Positions 7,008-14,180 of a DNA stretch of 20,311 nt are shown here, piece after piece. Position 1 is the first letter of the stretch. Each line of letters opens with the position of its first letter. The notes beneath the pieces were generated by a model, which did not search any database, was not told where the DNA came from, and worked only from the letters and a program-made list of their open reading frames with translations. The stretch is from NCBI GenBank assembly GCA_964558665.1, contig CAZLFA010000070.1:1-20311 (forward strand), read 5' to 3'. The translations under genes and the position numbers were made by a program. The stretch comes from CAZLFA01 sp964558665. Lineage in GTDB: Bacteria; Desulfobacterota; Syntrophia; Syntrophales; PHBD01.

Positions 7008-9098
7008 ATGAAAGTGGTTGAGAAAACTCTGTCCAAAACGTCAATCGGCATATTCAGTATCTTCTGTATTGTATTTTATCTCGTCGGCCTTTCCTGCGCT
7101 TCTCCTCCTGTCTCTTCTTCTCCTTTTCCCTTCAAAGCAGCCATTGCCGAAGGACGGGCCGCCGCAAAAGATGTCATGAAGGAAACCGGCGCCTCGTCCG
7201 TCTCGCTGGCATTAGTCGATGGAGAGAGGTTGGTATGGACGGAAACCTTCGGCCTGGCAGACAGGGAATTAAAAGCTGCGCCCAAATCCGATACGATGTA
7301 TTGCATAGGTTCGACCAGCAAGGCGCTGGCCGCCATCGCCGTCATGAAGCTGGTCGATCAGAAAAAGGTCTCGCTCGATGCCCCGCTCGTAAATTATATC
7401 AAATCATTCAGCATGCTCTCTCCCGAATATAAAAAGGTTACGGTCCGGATGCTCCTCAACCATTCGACGGGATTTCCGGGCACCGACGAGCGCAACGCCG
7501 AAACATCGTCTCCCCTGCCGTTCAGCTTTTCCGGCCAGGTGCTGGAAACGCTCAGGACGCAGCGGCTCAAGCACCCCCCCGGTTATCTGAGCGTCTATTG
7601 CAACGACTGTTTCACGATCGCTGAACAGCTTGTCCTGGCGGTCACGGGAAAAAGCTACGAGCAGTTTATGCAGGATGAGATATTTGCCCCGCTCGGCATG
7701 ACCAGCAGCCGTTATCCTTCCCGTTACTTCCCCGACGGCAGCTTTGCCAAAAGATATGATAAGGAGGGAAAAGCCCTGCCGCAACTGTTTCTGAACACTT
7801 ACGGATCCGGAGGCTTGTACAGCACACCTGCGGACATGGCGAAGATAGCCATGATGCTGATCGGAAAAGGCAAACTCGGCGGCGTGCGCATCCTTTCGGA
7901 GGAGTCCGTGGCGGCAATGGGAGTCGATCAGACGGTGGAAAGCTTCAATCCGGTCAGGGCAAACGGGAGCCGTTATGGACTCGGCTGGGACACAGTGCAT
8001 CAGCCGGGACTCGGAGCCGTCGATGTGATCGGCTGGCAGAAGAGGGGAGACGTTCCCTTGTACGGCGCTGTAATGACGATTGCACCGGCGGAAAAACTCG
8101 CCGTTGTAGTCCTCGGAGCTTCCGACACTTTCAGTTCGGCCGCCGCAACCAAAATTGCGGAGAGGATTTTGCTCAGGGCGCTTGCGGAGAGGGGGCGAAT
8201 CGCGTCGATGCCTGTACCGTTGAAGCTGACGCCTCGCCCGGAGAAAACGCCTCCCGATAAACTTCTTGATTCCGTCAGCGGCTACTACGCAAGCAACAGC
8301 TCCTTTTTACGGGTGAAGAGGCAGGCCGGTTCCCTGCATATCGCCAGGTACGACGCCGGCAAAAACGGCTGGCAGGATTGGCTGACCGGACTTAAGCTGC
8401 GCGACGACGATCGGTTTGCAAGCAATGCCGATCCCTCCCGGCTGGCTTACTTTAAAACAGCCGAAGGTCGGCAATATCTTGTTTTCCGCTCCGTCGGTGG
8501 GTACGGCCAATATCAGGACGATCTCATTTTCGGTCAGCAGGTCGCCGCCGGGAAATTGCCGAAGTCATGGAGCGGGCGGCTGGGCAAGAAATGGCTGCTG
8601 GTAAACGAACACCCGGATTTCCTCGACAAATGGGGAACACCCCTTATGCAACTGCGCGCAGTCGACAATTTCCTCATTGCCGACTGGGGAGGGCTTCAGG
8701 CCGTCGACCCATTATTAAGCGATTCAAGGGCGGGCATGATGCTGTTGATTCCCCAGGCGATGGGCAGGGACCTCAACGATGTCGTTGTCGAAACCCGCGG
8801 CGGCCGGGAATGGATTCGCTACAGCAGTTATCTGTTCCGTCCCCTGGAGAGTGTATCGGCGCTGAGCGGTAAAAACAGTGTCGTGAAGATAAGCGCGGTG
8901 GGACACGCGGAATGGCGCTTGATGAACATCACGGGCAGGAAGAAGATCACCATCACCCCTGATGCCGGCGGCCGCTGGAAGATATACGACGGCAGCTTCA
9001 AACTGATTGAAGACGGAAAAGGTACGAAGAACCTGACCCTTCGCGAAGGCAGGTACTACCTGCTTTTCCATGATGCAGCCAAAGTGAGAACAATCTGA
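7008..9098 (+). CDS. Exported SxxK serine hydrolase, class C beta-lactamase fold (paralog 1)
   Basis: This 696-residue protein has the penicillin-binding fold used by class C beta-lactamases, D-aminopeptidases and esterases. The N-terminus holds a hydrophobic export signal (about residues 11-29) with C30; the residues before it (VGLSC) do not give a canonical lipobox, so lipid attachment is uncertain. The three active-site elements are present: S102-T-S-K105, Y197-C-N199, and K345-R-G347 in GWQKRGD as the KTG-like third motif. NHSTGFPG at 151-158 is also typical. The last roughly 270 residues form a beta-rich extension far beyond a normal beta-lactamase (about 360-380 residues). It is the most divergent of the four paralogs here. 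GAGGGGGG precedes the ATG. The next paralog follows after 70 bases. Real substrate is unknown; antibiotic hydrolysis should not be assumed. Confidence 0.85.
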   Translation: MKVVEKTLSKTSIGIFSIFCIVFYLVGLSCASPPVSSSPFPFKAAIAEGRAAAKDVMKETGASSVSLALVDGERLVWTETFGLADRELKAAPKSDTMYCIGSTSKALAAIAVMKLVDQKKVSLDAPLVNYIKSFSMLSPEYKKVTVRMLLNHSTGFPGTDERNAETSSPLPFSFSGQVLETLRTQRLKHPPGYLSVYCNDCFTIAEQLVLAVTGKSYEQFMQDEIFAPLGMTSSRYPSRYFPDGSFAKRYDKEGKALPQLFLNTYGSGGLYSTPADMAKIAMMLIGKGKLGGVRILSEESVAAMGVDQTVESFNPVRANGSRYGLGWDTVHQPGLGAVDVIGWQKRGDVPLYGAVMTIAPAEKLAVVVLGASDTFSSAAATKIAERILLRALAERGRIASMPVPLKLTPRPEKTPPDKLLDSVSGYYASNSSFLRVKRQAGSLHIARYDAGKNGWQDWLTGLKLRDDDRFASNADPSRLAYFKTAEGRQYLVFRSVGGYGQYQDDLIFGQQVAAGKLPKSWSGRLGKKWLLVNEHPDFLDKWGTPLMQLRAVDNFLIADWGGLQAVDPLLSDSRAGMMLLIPQAMGRDLNDVVVETRGGREWIRYSSYLFRPLESVSALSGKNSVVKISAVGHAEWRLMNITGRKKITITPDAGGRWKIYDGSFKLIEDGKGTKNLTLREGRYYLLFHDAAKVRTI

Positions 9099-9122
9099 GA
9101 AAAGCCGGCAAGGCCTATATTA

Positions 9123-9152
9123 TTGAAATGGCAAATCTCCATTGCATAAGAT
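9123..9152 (+). promoter_or_regulatory. Weak candidate promoter before SxxK paralog 2
   Basis: TTGAAA (9123-9128), an 18-base spacer and TAAGAT (9147-9152) match 5 of 6 and 4 of 6 consensus bases. The spacer holds a short inverted repeat, AATGG (9127-9131) and CCATT (9139-9143), that could bind a regulator. Position just before the ribosome site fits an internal promoter, but read-through from the gene upstream is equally likely. Confidence 0.3.
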
Positions 9153-9168
9153 TAGAAAAGGCGGAACT

Positions 9169-11202
9169 ATGATGAGAAAAACATTTGCAGTTGTGATGAT
9201 GATTGTCTGCTTAAGCATTTCACCGGTGAGTACCTGCATAATTCAAGCTGCCGACAAGAACGCCGCTTCCGGTTACGAAACGACCATATCCGCAGCCCGT
9301 GAAACGATATGGAAAGCCATTACCTCGGGAAAGGGCAGCGGGGCGACCATCGCTGTGATGGATCAGAACAGGATAATTTATTCTGAAGGCATAGGTGTTG
9401 CGGACCGGTCCCGTAACCGGCTTGTGGACAAAGGAACCCGCTTCAACATCGGGTCGACAAGCAAAATGTTTGCAGCTGTTGCAATTCTCCTGCTGGCAGA
9501 CGAGGGAAAAGTGGTGCTTGATGAAAGGGTAACGAAGTACGTTCCCGGGTTTAAAATGAAGGATGAACGCTACAAAAAAATTACCGTGAGAATGCTCTTC
9601 AATCATTCCTCGGGCCTTCCCGGGTCATCATTTTATTTTGGGTATAAACCTGATACACGAATGCATGAAATGATGCTGGATACACTTAAGGATGAGTATC
9701 TGAAGCATGATCCCGGCGCCATGTCGATGTACTGCAACGACGGCTTCACTCTGGCGGAAATAATCGTTGAAAAGGTATCAGGCAGGAAGTACCTCAATTT
9801 CTTAAAGGAAAGAATCTTCATCCCTCTTGGAATGAAAAATACATCTGCCAGCATAGGTGAAACAGACGAGGCAAATGTTGCTGAATTTTATGATCCCAAA
9901 ACCGGAAAAAGATATCCGCGTGAAGCTGTCTCCGTATATGCAACAGGCGGCTTATCGTCAACGGCAGAAGACCTGTGCCGCTTCGGTGACAGCTTTTCTA
10001 AAAAGGGAAAAAGGATACTCTCCGATGCTTCAATAAGAGAGATTCTCAAAACGCAGCCGACCCTGTTTTCCGATAAACTGAAAGACAGGCAGATAATGAG
10101 TGAATTCGGATGGGAATACACGGGACTTCCCGGCTATCGGGAGAAGGGCATCCAGGTGCTGGGCAAGGGTGGCAACACCATTTTTTATTCCGCCAATCTG
10201 CAGATCGTTCCTGAAGAGGGAATAGCCATAGGTTTCGCTATATCCGGAAATGCGAGCGGCGAGGCTTTAACTCGTCCGGTTCTTGACGCGTTGATGAAAG
10301 ACAGGAAAGTGATGGCAGAGAAGGTCCGAACGGTGAAAATACCGGTTGAACCACAACCGTTTCCTGCCGATATGATTAAATATGCCGGATACTATGTTAA
10401 CGAGGGGTCTCTGGCAAAGGCTTCATTTGACAGGTTAAAACAGACCCTCATATTGCTGCCCGTGACGGCCAAGAAAGCGGGCAATCCCAACTTGATGACG
10501 CCTTTGAGTTTTATATACAACAACGGCTTTTTCCATAACAGCGATAAAGATATTAAGTGTTATTTTACAACTGTTGACGGCACGGTTTTTATTGTTTCGC
10601 ACGGCGCACCTCCCTATGGAGGCGATACGCTGATGTTTCAAAAGCTGGAAGCCAATAAGAAGGTGCGGCTGCTGAAAGAGAATATGCAGGGGAAGAACTG
10701 GTTGATGAGAAATGCATCCCCTTATATCCAGATACAACCTGCCACACCCTCCTTGACAGCGCCCTCGTCTGTTTACCGGGATCTGCCCGGATATGTTGAG
10801 TTTCAAGGTGTCAAGAGGATAGAAAGGGCCGATTATGCCGGTATTGCAGCAACCGCATTCCGTGATCAATCGGATCTTTCAGTTTTTTCAAAGAACGGCA
10901 GGACCTGGGCAAAGACAGGCTATTTTTTATGGTCAAGGGCGGATGATGCTGCGGCAGTGAAAGACGGCACAACGAATATAAAGATCGGCAATGACGGATA
11001 TAACGAATGGGTTAAATTGGGGAAAGGTGCAGTGCTGAGCTTCGAGAAGCCTGAAAACGGCAGAATTATAGTCTCTACTCCCGATGCAGTACTGTTCGAC
11101 AGTGTCGTTGATTCCGGTGAAACCTACGCTCCTGCAGGGAGTTATGTTTTTTGTGCCGGAAGCGCCGGAGATATATTTAAAATTAAAGCTGCTGGTGTTT
11201 AG
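9169..11202 (+). CDS. Exported SxxK serine hydrolase, class C beta-lactamase fold (paralog 2)
   Basis: This 677-residue protein is predicted to act outside the cytoplasm as an amide or ester hydrolase. The ATG at 9169 (or the next codon) is preferred over an upstream TTG at 9142 because AAGGCGG lies 6 bases before it and the signal peptide then starts normally, ending ...IIQAA near residue 28. Motifs are S96-T-S-K99, Y188-C-N190 in YCNDGF, and K333-G-G335. The domain ends near 390 and is followed by a GYY-type strand and a long beta-rich C-terminal part with LPGYVEFQGVKRI, RDQSDLSVF and GYNEWVKLGKG segments. The same C-terminal segments occur in the two minus-strand paralogs, so these three are closer to each other than to paralog 1. 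Confidence 0.85.
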   Translation: MMRKTFAVVMMIVCLSISPVSTCIIQAADKNAASGYETTISAARETIWKAITSGKGSGATIAVMDQNRIIYSEGIGVADRSRNRLVDKGTRFNIGSTSKMFAAVAILLLADEGKVVLDERVTKYVPGFKMKDERYKKITVRMLFNHSSGLPGSSFYFGYKPDTRMHEMMLDTLKDEYLKHDPGAMSMYCNDGFTLAEIIVEKVSGRKYLNFLKERIFIPLGMKNTSASIGETDEANVAEFYDPKTGKRYPREAVSVYATGGLSSTAEDLCRFGDSFSKKGKRILSDASIREILKTQPTLFSDKLKDRQIMSEFGWEYTGLPGYREKGIQVLGKGGNTIFYSANLQIVPEEGIAIGFAISGNASGEALTRPVLDALMKDRKVMAEKVRTVKIPVEPQPFPADMIKYAGYYVNEGSLAKASFDRLKQTLILLPVTAKKAGNPNLMTPLSFIYNNGFFHNSDKDIKCYFTTVDGTVFIVSHGAPPYGGDTLMFQKLEANKKVRLLKENMQGKNWLMRNASPYIQIQPATPSLTAPSSVYRDLPGYVEFQGVKRIERADYAGIAATAFRDQSDLSVFSKNGRTWAKTGYFLWSRADDAAAVKDGTTNIKIGNDGYNEWVKLGKGAVLSFEKPENGRIIVSTPDAVLFDSVVDSGETYAPAGSYVFCAGSAGDIFKIKAAGV

Positions 11203-11227
11203 ATTCTGAATTGCAGGGATTTCATGT

Positions 11228-11337
11228 GCGCAAAGAGGTTTCCGCGGCTCAGAATATTTTTTCGGCAGATGTCGTGATCACTACCGAGGCATACCAGATG
11301 AAAAAATATTTAATTCGCCGCTGCAAACCCCTTGCGC
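11228..11337 (+). repeat. Palindromic repeat element, left copy (E1)
   Basis: A 110-bp imperfect palindrome has outer arms beginning GCGCAA (11228) and ending TTGCGC (11337). The left arm contains CGGCTCAGAATATTTTTTC and the right arm GAAAAAATATTTAATTCGCCG. The same two arm sequences occur in opposite order at 12729-12817, so E1 and E2 are inverted copies of one family. E1 has a longer centre, including the palindrome GTGATCAC. It lies 25 bases after the stop of SxxK paralog 2 and may also serve as a transcription end. Confidence 0.7.
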
Positions 11338-11344
11338 TGGCTTC

Positions 11345-11373
11345 GAAACTTCCGTCCGGAAACCTGAAGTTTC
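11345..11373 (+). other. Inverted repeat in the leader of the lipoprotein gene
   Basis: GAAACTTC (11345-11352) and GAAGTTTC (11366-11373) form a perfect 8-bp stem with a 13-base loop. It is followed at 11390 by AAAGGAGA and an ATG opening a 4-codon frame (ATG at 11403 to TGA), about 50 bases before the real gene start. The rest of the 251-base gap is E1. No clear promoter was found. A leader-regulation role is speculative. Confidence 0.3.
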
Positions 11374-11453
11374 AGCATCCGGAGCCATAAAGGAGATCCG
11401 TGATGCCGTGTGTTTGAGTCATAAATTGTAAAAGTCGATTGAGGAGTATGAGA

Positions 11454-12617
11454 ATGCATAGAGCGACGAGTTTACTGACGGTGGGAAAGAGCCTTATAAC
11501 GGCAGCCCTTCTTTTGATAGTCTTGGCAGGCTGTTCCATGGGGCCGCAGGTGCTCAAGGGAAACAGGCTTGATTACAATGTAAGCATTCAGAGAAGCAAC
11601 AACGAGGAACTCCTTCTTAATATTGTCCGGGCGAGATATGTCGAGCCGCTTTTTTTCCTTCAGGTAGGTTCGATCTCTTCTTCATTCGGCCAGTCCGCCA
11701 CAGTGGGTGTCAGCGGTTCCATCTACGAGAGGGCACCGAGCCAGAACTTCCTTAACGTCCTTTCACCAAGTCTTGGAGCCACAATTTCCGAGAATCCCAC
11801 TATTACTTATTCACCGCTGCAGGGAGAAAGGATGGTAAGGCAGCTTCAGACGGAACTTCGCCTGGACCGCTTCCTTACTCTGGCTCGCACCGGTTTCAGC
11901 ATCGATGCCATGATGTGGCTGACGGTTCTTCAGATCGGAGACCTCGGCAATTTTCGCGCCCGGGTCAGCACGTCCGAAAAAAGGGCCGAATCATATTCAA
12001 AATTCCTCGATCTTGCTCAACTGCTGAACAGGATCCAGATGCGCGGAGACCTTGAATTTACGGGAATCAGGAAGATGGAGGGGGAGCCCGAGATCGTAAC
12101 CATGCAGTTGCGCTACCTCGACGGGAAGGAGGCGGAAGCGGTTGAGGAACTCATGGGGGTCAGGCCGGAAAGGATTGCCATGCCGGACGGGCGCCTGGTC
12201 TCGGCAATTGAACTTACCGCCGTGCGTGACTTCACTTCCTGCAGGAAAGGCAAGGGAAGCTGCTCCAGAGTTTTTGTCAAACTGAAAAGCTATCACCAGA
12301 TAATCTACGATATGGCCGTGCATGTCGAGGTGCCGGACGATGAGCAATCGGCTAAAAACGCGCTGCCGTTCAAGCCTCCAGCCGGCGAGCTGGCTTCACG
12401 CGACGGAATCCATTCCGGTCTTCTCAAGGTCAAAAGCCAGGCGATGCAGCCCGGGCATTCGTTTGTCGCCGTGCCTTACCGCGACAGGTGGTACTATATC
12501 GATGACGGAGATATTAAGACAAAGGTATGCTTCATGATTCTGAGTTCAATATACTCCCTGCAATCCGGCGATCTGCCGTCAACGGCCCCTGTTCTTACCA
12601 TTCCGGTCGGCCGTTGA
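11454..12617 (+). CDS. Uncharacterised outer-envelope lipoprotein
   Basis: This 387-residue protein is a lipoprotein of unknown function. The ATG at 11454 is chosen because GAGGAG ends 7 bases before it; an ATG two codons earlier is too close to that site. The signal (ITAALLLIVLAGC) has a canonical lipobox LAGC with C27 followed by Ser, which favours outer-membrane sorting. The conserved-looking start of the mature part is DYNVSIQRSNNEELLLNIVR, then FFLQVGSISSSFGQSATV. A serine- and glycine-rich stretch at about 80-115 suggests beta structure. Similar lipoproteins exist in other proteobacteria, as far as I recall, without known function. It contains no catalytic motif I recognise. The gene stands alone between two inverted copies of a palindromic repeat, unlike its operon-organised neighbours. 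Confidence 0.8.
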   Translation: MHRATSLLTVGKSLITAALLLIVLAGCSMGPQVLKGNRLDYNVSIQRSNNEELLLNIVRARYVEPLFFLQVGSISSSFGQSATVGVSGSIYERAPSQNFLNVLSPSLGATISENPTITYSPLQGERMVRQLQTELRLDRFLTLARTGFSIDAMMWLTVLQIGDLGNFRARVSTSEKRAESYSKFLDLAQLLNRIQMRGDLEFTGIRKMEGEPEIVTMQLRYLDGKEAEAVEELMGVRPERIAMPDGRLVSAIELTAVRDFTSCRKGKGSCSRVFVKLKSYHQIIYDMAVHVEVPDDEQSAKNALPFKPPAGELASRDGIHSGLLKVKSQAMQPGHSFVAVPYRDRWYYIDDGDIKTKVCFMILSSIYSLQSGDLPSTAPVLTIPVGR

Positions 12618-12680
12618 CACAGAATGGAACCATGTTCTCATTTTGAGCCCGTGCAACGGGCAGATTGAAATTTCCGTTTA

Positions 12681-12855
12681 ACCCGGATTATGCAATAGAA
12701 CATGCACTCACCTGGATAAGTGAACCTTATCCTGGTCAAAGGGGTTTTCAAGCGGCGAATCAAATATTTTTCCTGTGAAAAATATTCTGAGCCGTGGAAA
12801 GCCTTTTTGACCAGGATGCTGAAGGGTATGGCTTTCCTTATCGCGTAATCCGGGT
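12681..12855. mobile_element. 175-bp MITE-like element without transposase
   Basis: The element is bounded by 17-bp inverted repeats that match at 15 positions: ACCCGGATTATGCAATA at 12681-12697 and its complement at 12839-12855, the two differences being transitions. It encodes no protein and is nearly a palindrome, with E2 nested concentrically inside it. No clear target-site duplication is visible in the flanks. It occupies most of the 332-base gene-free stretch 12618-12949; the remainder shows only a short palindrome at 12903-12915. Confidence 0.6.
12729..12817 (-). repeat. Palindromic repeat element, right copy (E2)
   Basis: Outer arms ATCCTGGTCAAA (12729-12740) and TTTGACCAGGAT (12806-12817) are perfectly complementary over 12 bp. 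The centre is a 10-bp perfect stem, AATATTTTTC / GAAAAATATT, with loop CTGT (12763-12786). The CGGCGAATCAAATATTTTTC and GAAAAATATTCTGAGCCG arms match E1 in reversed orientation. The element sits 111 bases after the lipoprotein stop codon. Confidence 0.7.
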
Positions 12856-12902
12856 GTAAGAATTTTATTAGCTGCTTTAAAACCCTTTTGCGCCGGTTAT
12901 GA

Positions 12903-12915
12903 AAACCGTCGGTTT
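12903..12915 (-). terminator. Weak terminator candidate after the C45 hydrolase gene
   Basis: On the minus strand AAACCGACGGTTT forms a 5-bp stem with a GAC loop, and the last T begins a short TTTTC run. It lies about 35 bases after the stop of the C45 gene. The stem is short and the T run brief, so strength would be low. Confidence 0.22.
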
Positions 12916-12949
12916 GTTATACTGTGTAAAACGATAGTGTTCTCTGTAT

Positions 12950-14155
12950 TTATTTGGCAGCCGGTTTACCGAAAATCTGCTTCAGCGGGATTTCCGTCCA
13001 CTCCACGCGGCCCGGCACCTTGATCCAGAGCGTCCGCTCAGCCGGAGCGGCGACCACCTGATAAATGGTCCCGTCGACGGTTGCTCCGCCTTCCTTATCC
13101 TTCAGCTTCACGTCCATGATCTTCTTCATCATCACTTCCGGTGTTATCGCGCCCTTGTATTTGGCTGCCAGTTTGAGCAGGTTGCCTTTGCGGATCCGGT
13201 TGTCGCCGGGTTCCTTGTCCGGCTGCAAAGGTGTAATATTCCAGTCCGGATGTGAGAAGGCGTTGGCTGCCACGACTATTCCCTCGGCGTCCTGATCCCA
13301 GCGCTTAACATCCCAGAGCGAATATTCGTAGGAATAACCGCGTGCCGGATCGGCGACGGTGATGATGACGCCCATGTTCGCCAGTGTTGATTGCATGGCC
13401 CGGTCCAGTTCCGCCGTGTTGCGGTATTCCTGCAAATATGAGAAAAGAGTGGTGAAGATGGAAACCCGGTTCAGGGAGAACCCCATATCATTTCCGGCAT
13501 TCAATTCCAGAAACAGGCCCTCGGCGTTCATTCCTGTGGCGTTGTAGATCATGCCGGGATAGCCGACCAGCGCCGTGGGAATACTGCCGTCGTTCGGCTT
13601 GAAAACGGCGACGACCATGCGGGCGAATTTGAAGTATACAGGGTGGTCATCGTTGTTTCTGCCGAATATGGCCGGGCCTTTTGTATATGGACCCCAGACC
13701 GCAATGCCGGAGCAGCGGCCGTAGTTCAGCTTGTTGATCTTCGGAAACCATTCAAGCGCGTTGACGAGGAGCACCTTTTCCAGTCCCAGGCCGGAGGTTT
13801 CTTCCATGCCATACAGAATCTCCTTGTATCGCTGCGGGTAGCGGTCGAACAAGGCCCGGGCAATCGTGTTCAGCTCGTTCAGGGGCATTCTTTTTTTCTC
13901 ATCCTGGTTGCCCATAAAGATTTCATTGATGGTCGTGAGCATTGCCTGCAGATCGTCTTTAAGAAGGAATCCGTACTGCCTTCCCATCTGCCGGTAGCTG
14001 CCGTTCATTTCCAGCACGCGGACCTCACCCGCTCTGTAGAGTTTTCCCCCTTCAAATTCCGCAACCGATTTCAGCTCTGCGGCAGGCGCCGTCCCTGCAA
14101 GACACAGAATGCACAACAGCAGGACCAAAATAAAAACCGGTGATTTCCCTTTCAT
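12950..14155 (-). CDS. Secreted C45-family Ntn hydrolase (acyltransferase/amidase)
   Basis: This 401-residue protein belongs to the autoproteolytic Ntn-hydrolase group that includes acyl-CoA:6-aminopenicillanate acyltransferase and related amidases. The start at 14155 has GGAGG 8 bases upstream and opens a clear signal peptide ending near residue 26 (...AGTAPAAE). The chain shows the C45 N-terminal pattern YRQMGRQYGFLL, the probable self-cleavage and nucleophile site GRCSG (C148), and the following GRNNDDHP that builds the active site. If processed as usual, cutting before C148 would leave it as the N-terminus of the large subunit. Substrate is likely an N-acyl amide; which one cannot be told. 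It lies 25 bases after the amber-interrupted SxxK gene and is probably co-transcribed, so early termination there could lower its expression. Confidence 0.83.
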   Translation of the reverse strand: MKGKSPVFILVLLLCILCLAGTAPAAELKSVAEFEGGKLYRAGEVRVLEMNGSYRQMGRQYGFLLKDDLQAMLTTINEIFMGNQDEKKRMPLNELNTIARALFDRYPQRYKEILYGMEETSGLGLEKVLLVNALEWFPKINKLNYGRCSGIAVWGPYTKGPAIFGRNNDDHPVYFKFARMVVAVFKPNDGSIPTALVGYPGMIYNATGMNAEGLFLELNAGNDMGFSLNRVSIFTTLFSYLQEYRNTAELDRAMQSTLANMGVIITVADPARGYSYEYSLWDVKRWDQDAEGIVVAANAFSHPDWNITPLQPDKEPGDNRIRKGNLLKLAAKYKGAITPEVMMKKIMDVKLKDKEGGATVDGTIYQVVAAPAERTLWIKVPGRVEWTEIPLKQIFGKPAAK

Positions 14156-14180
14156 GAACGTTACCTCCGTTAAGATTAAT

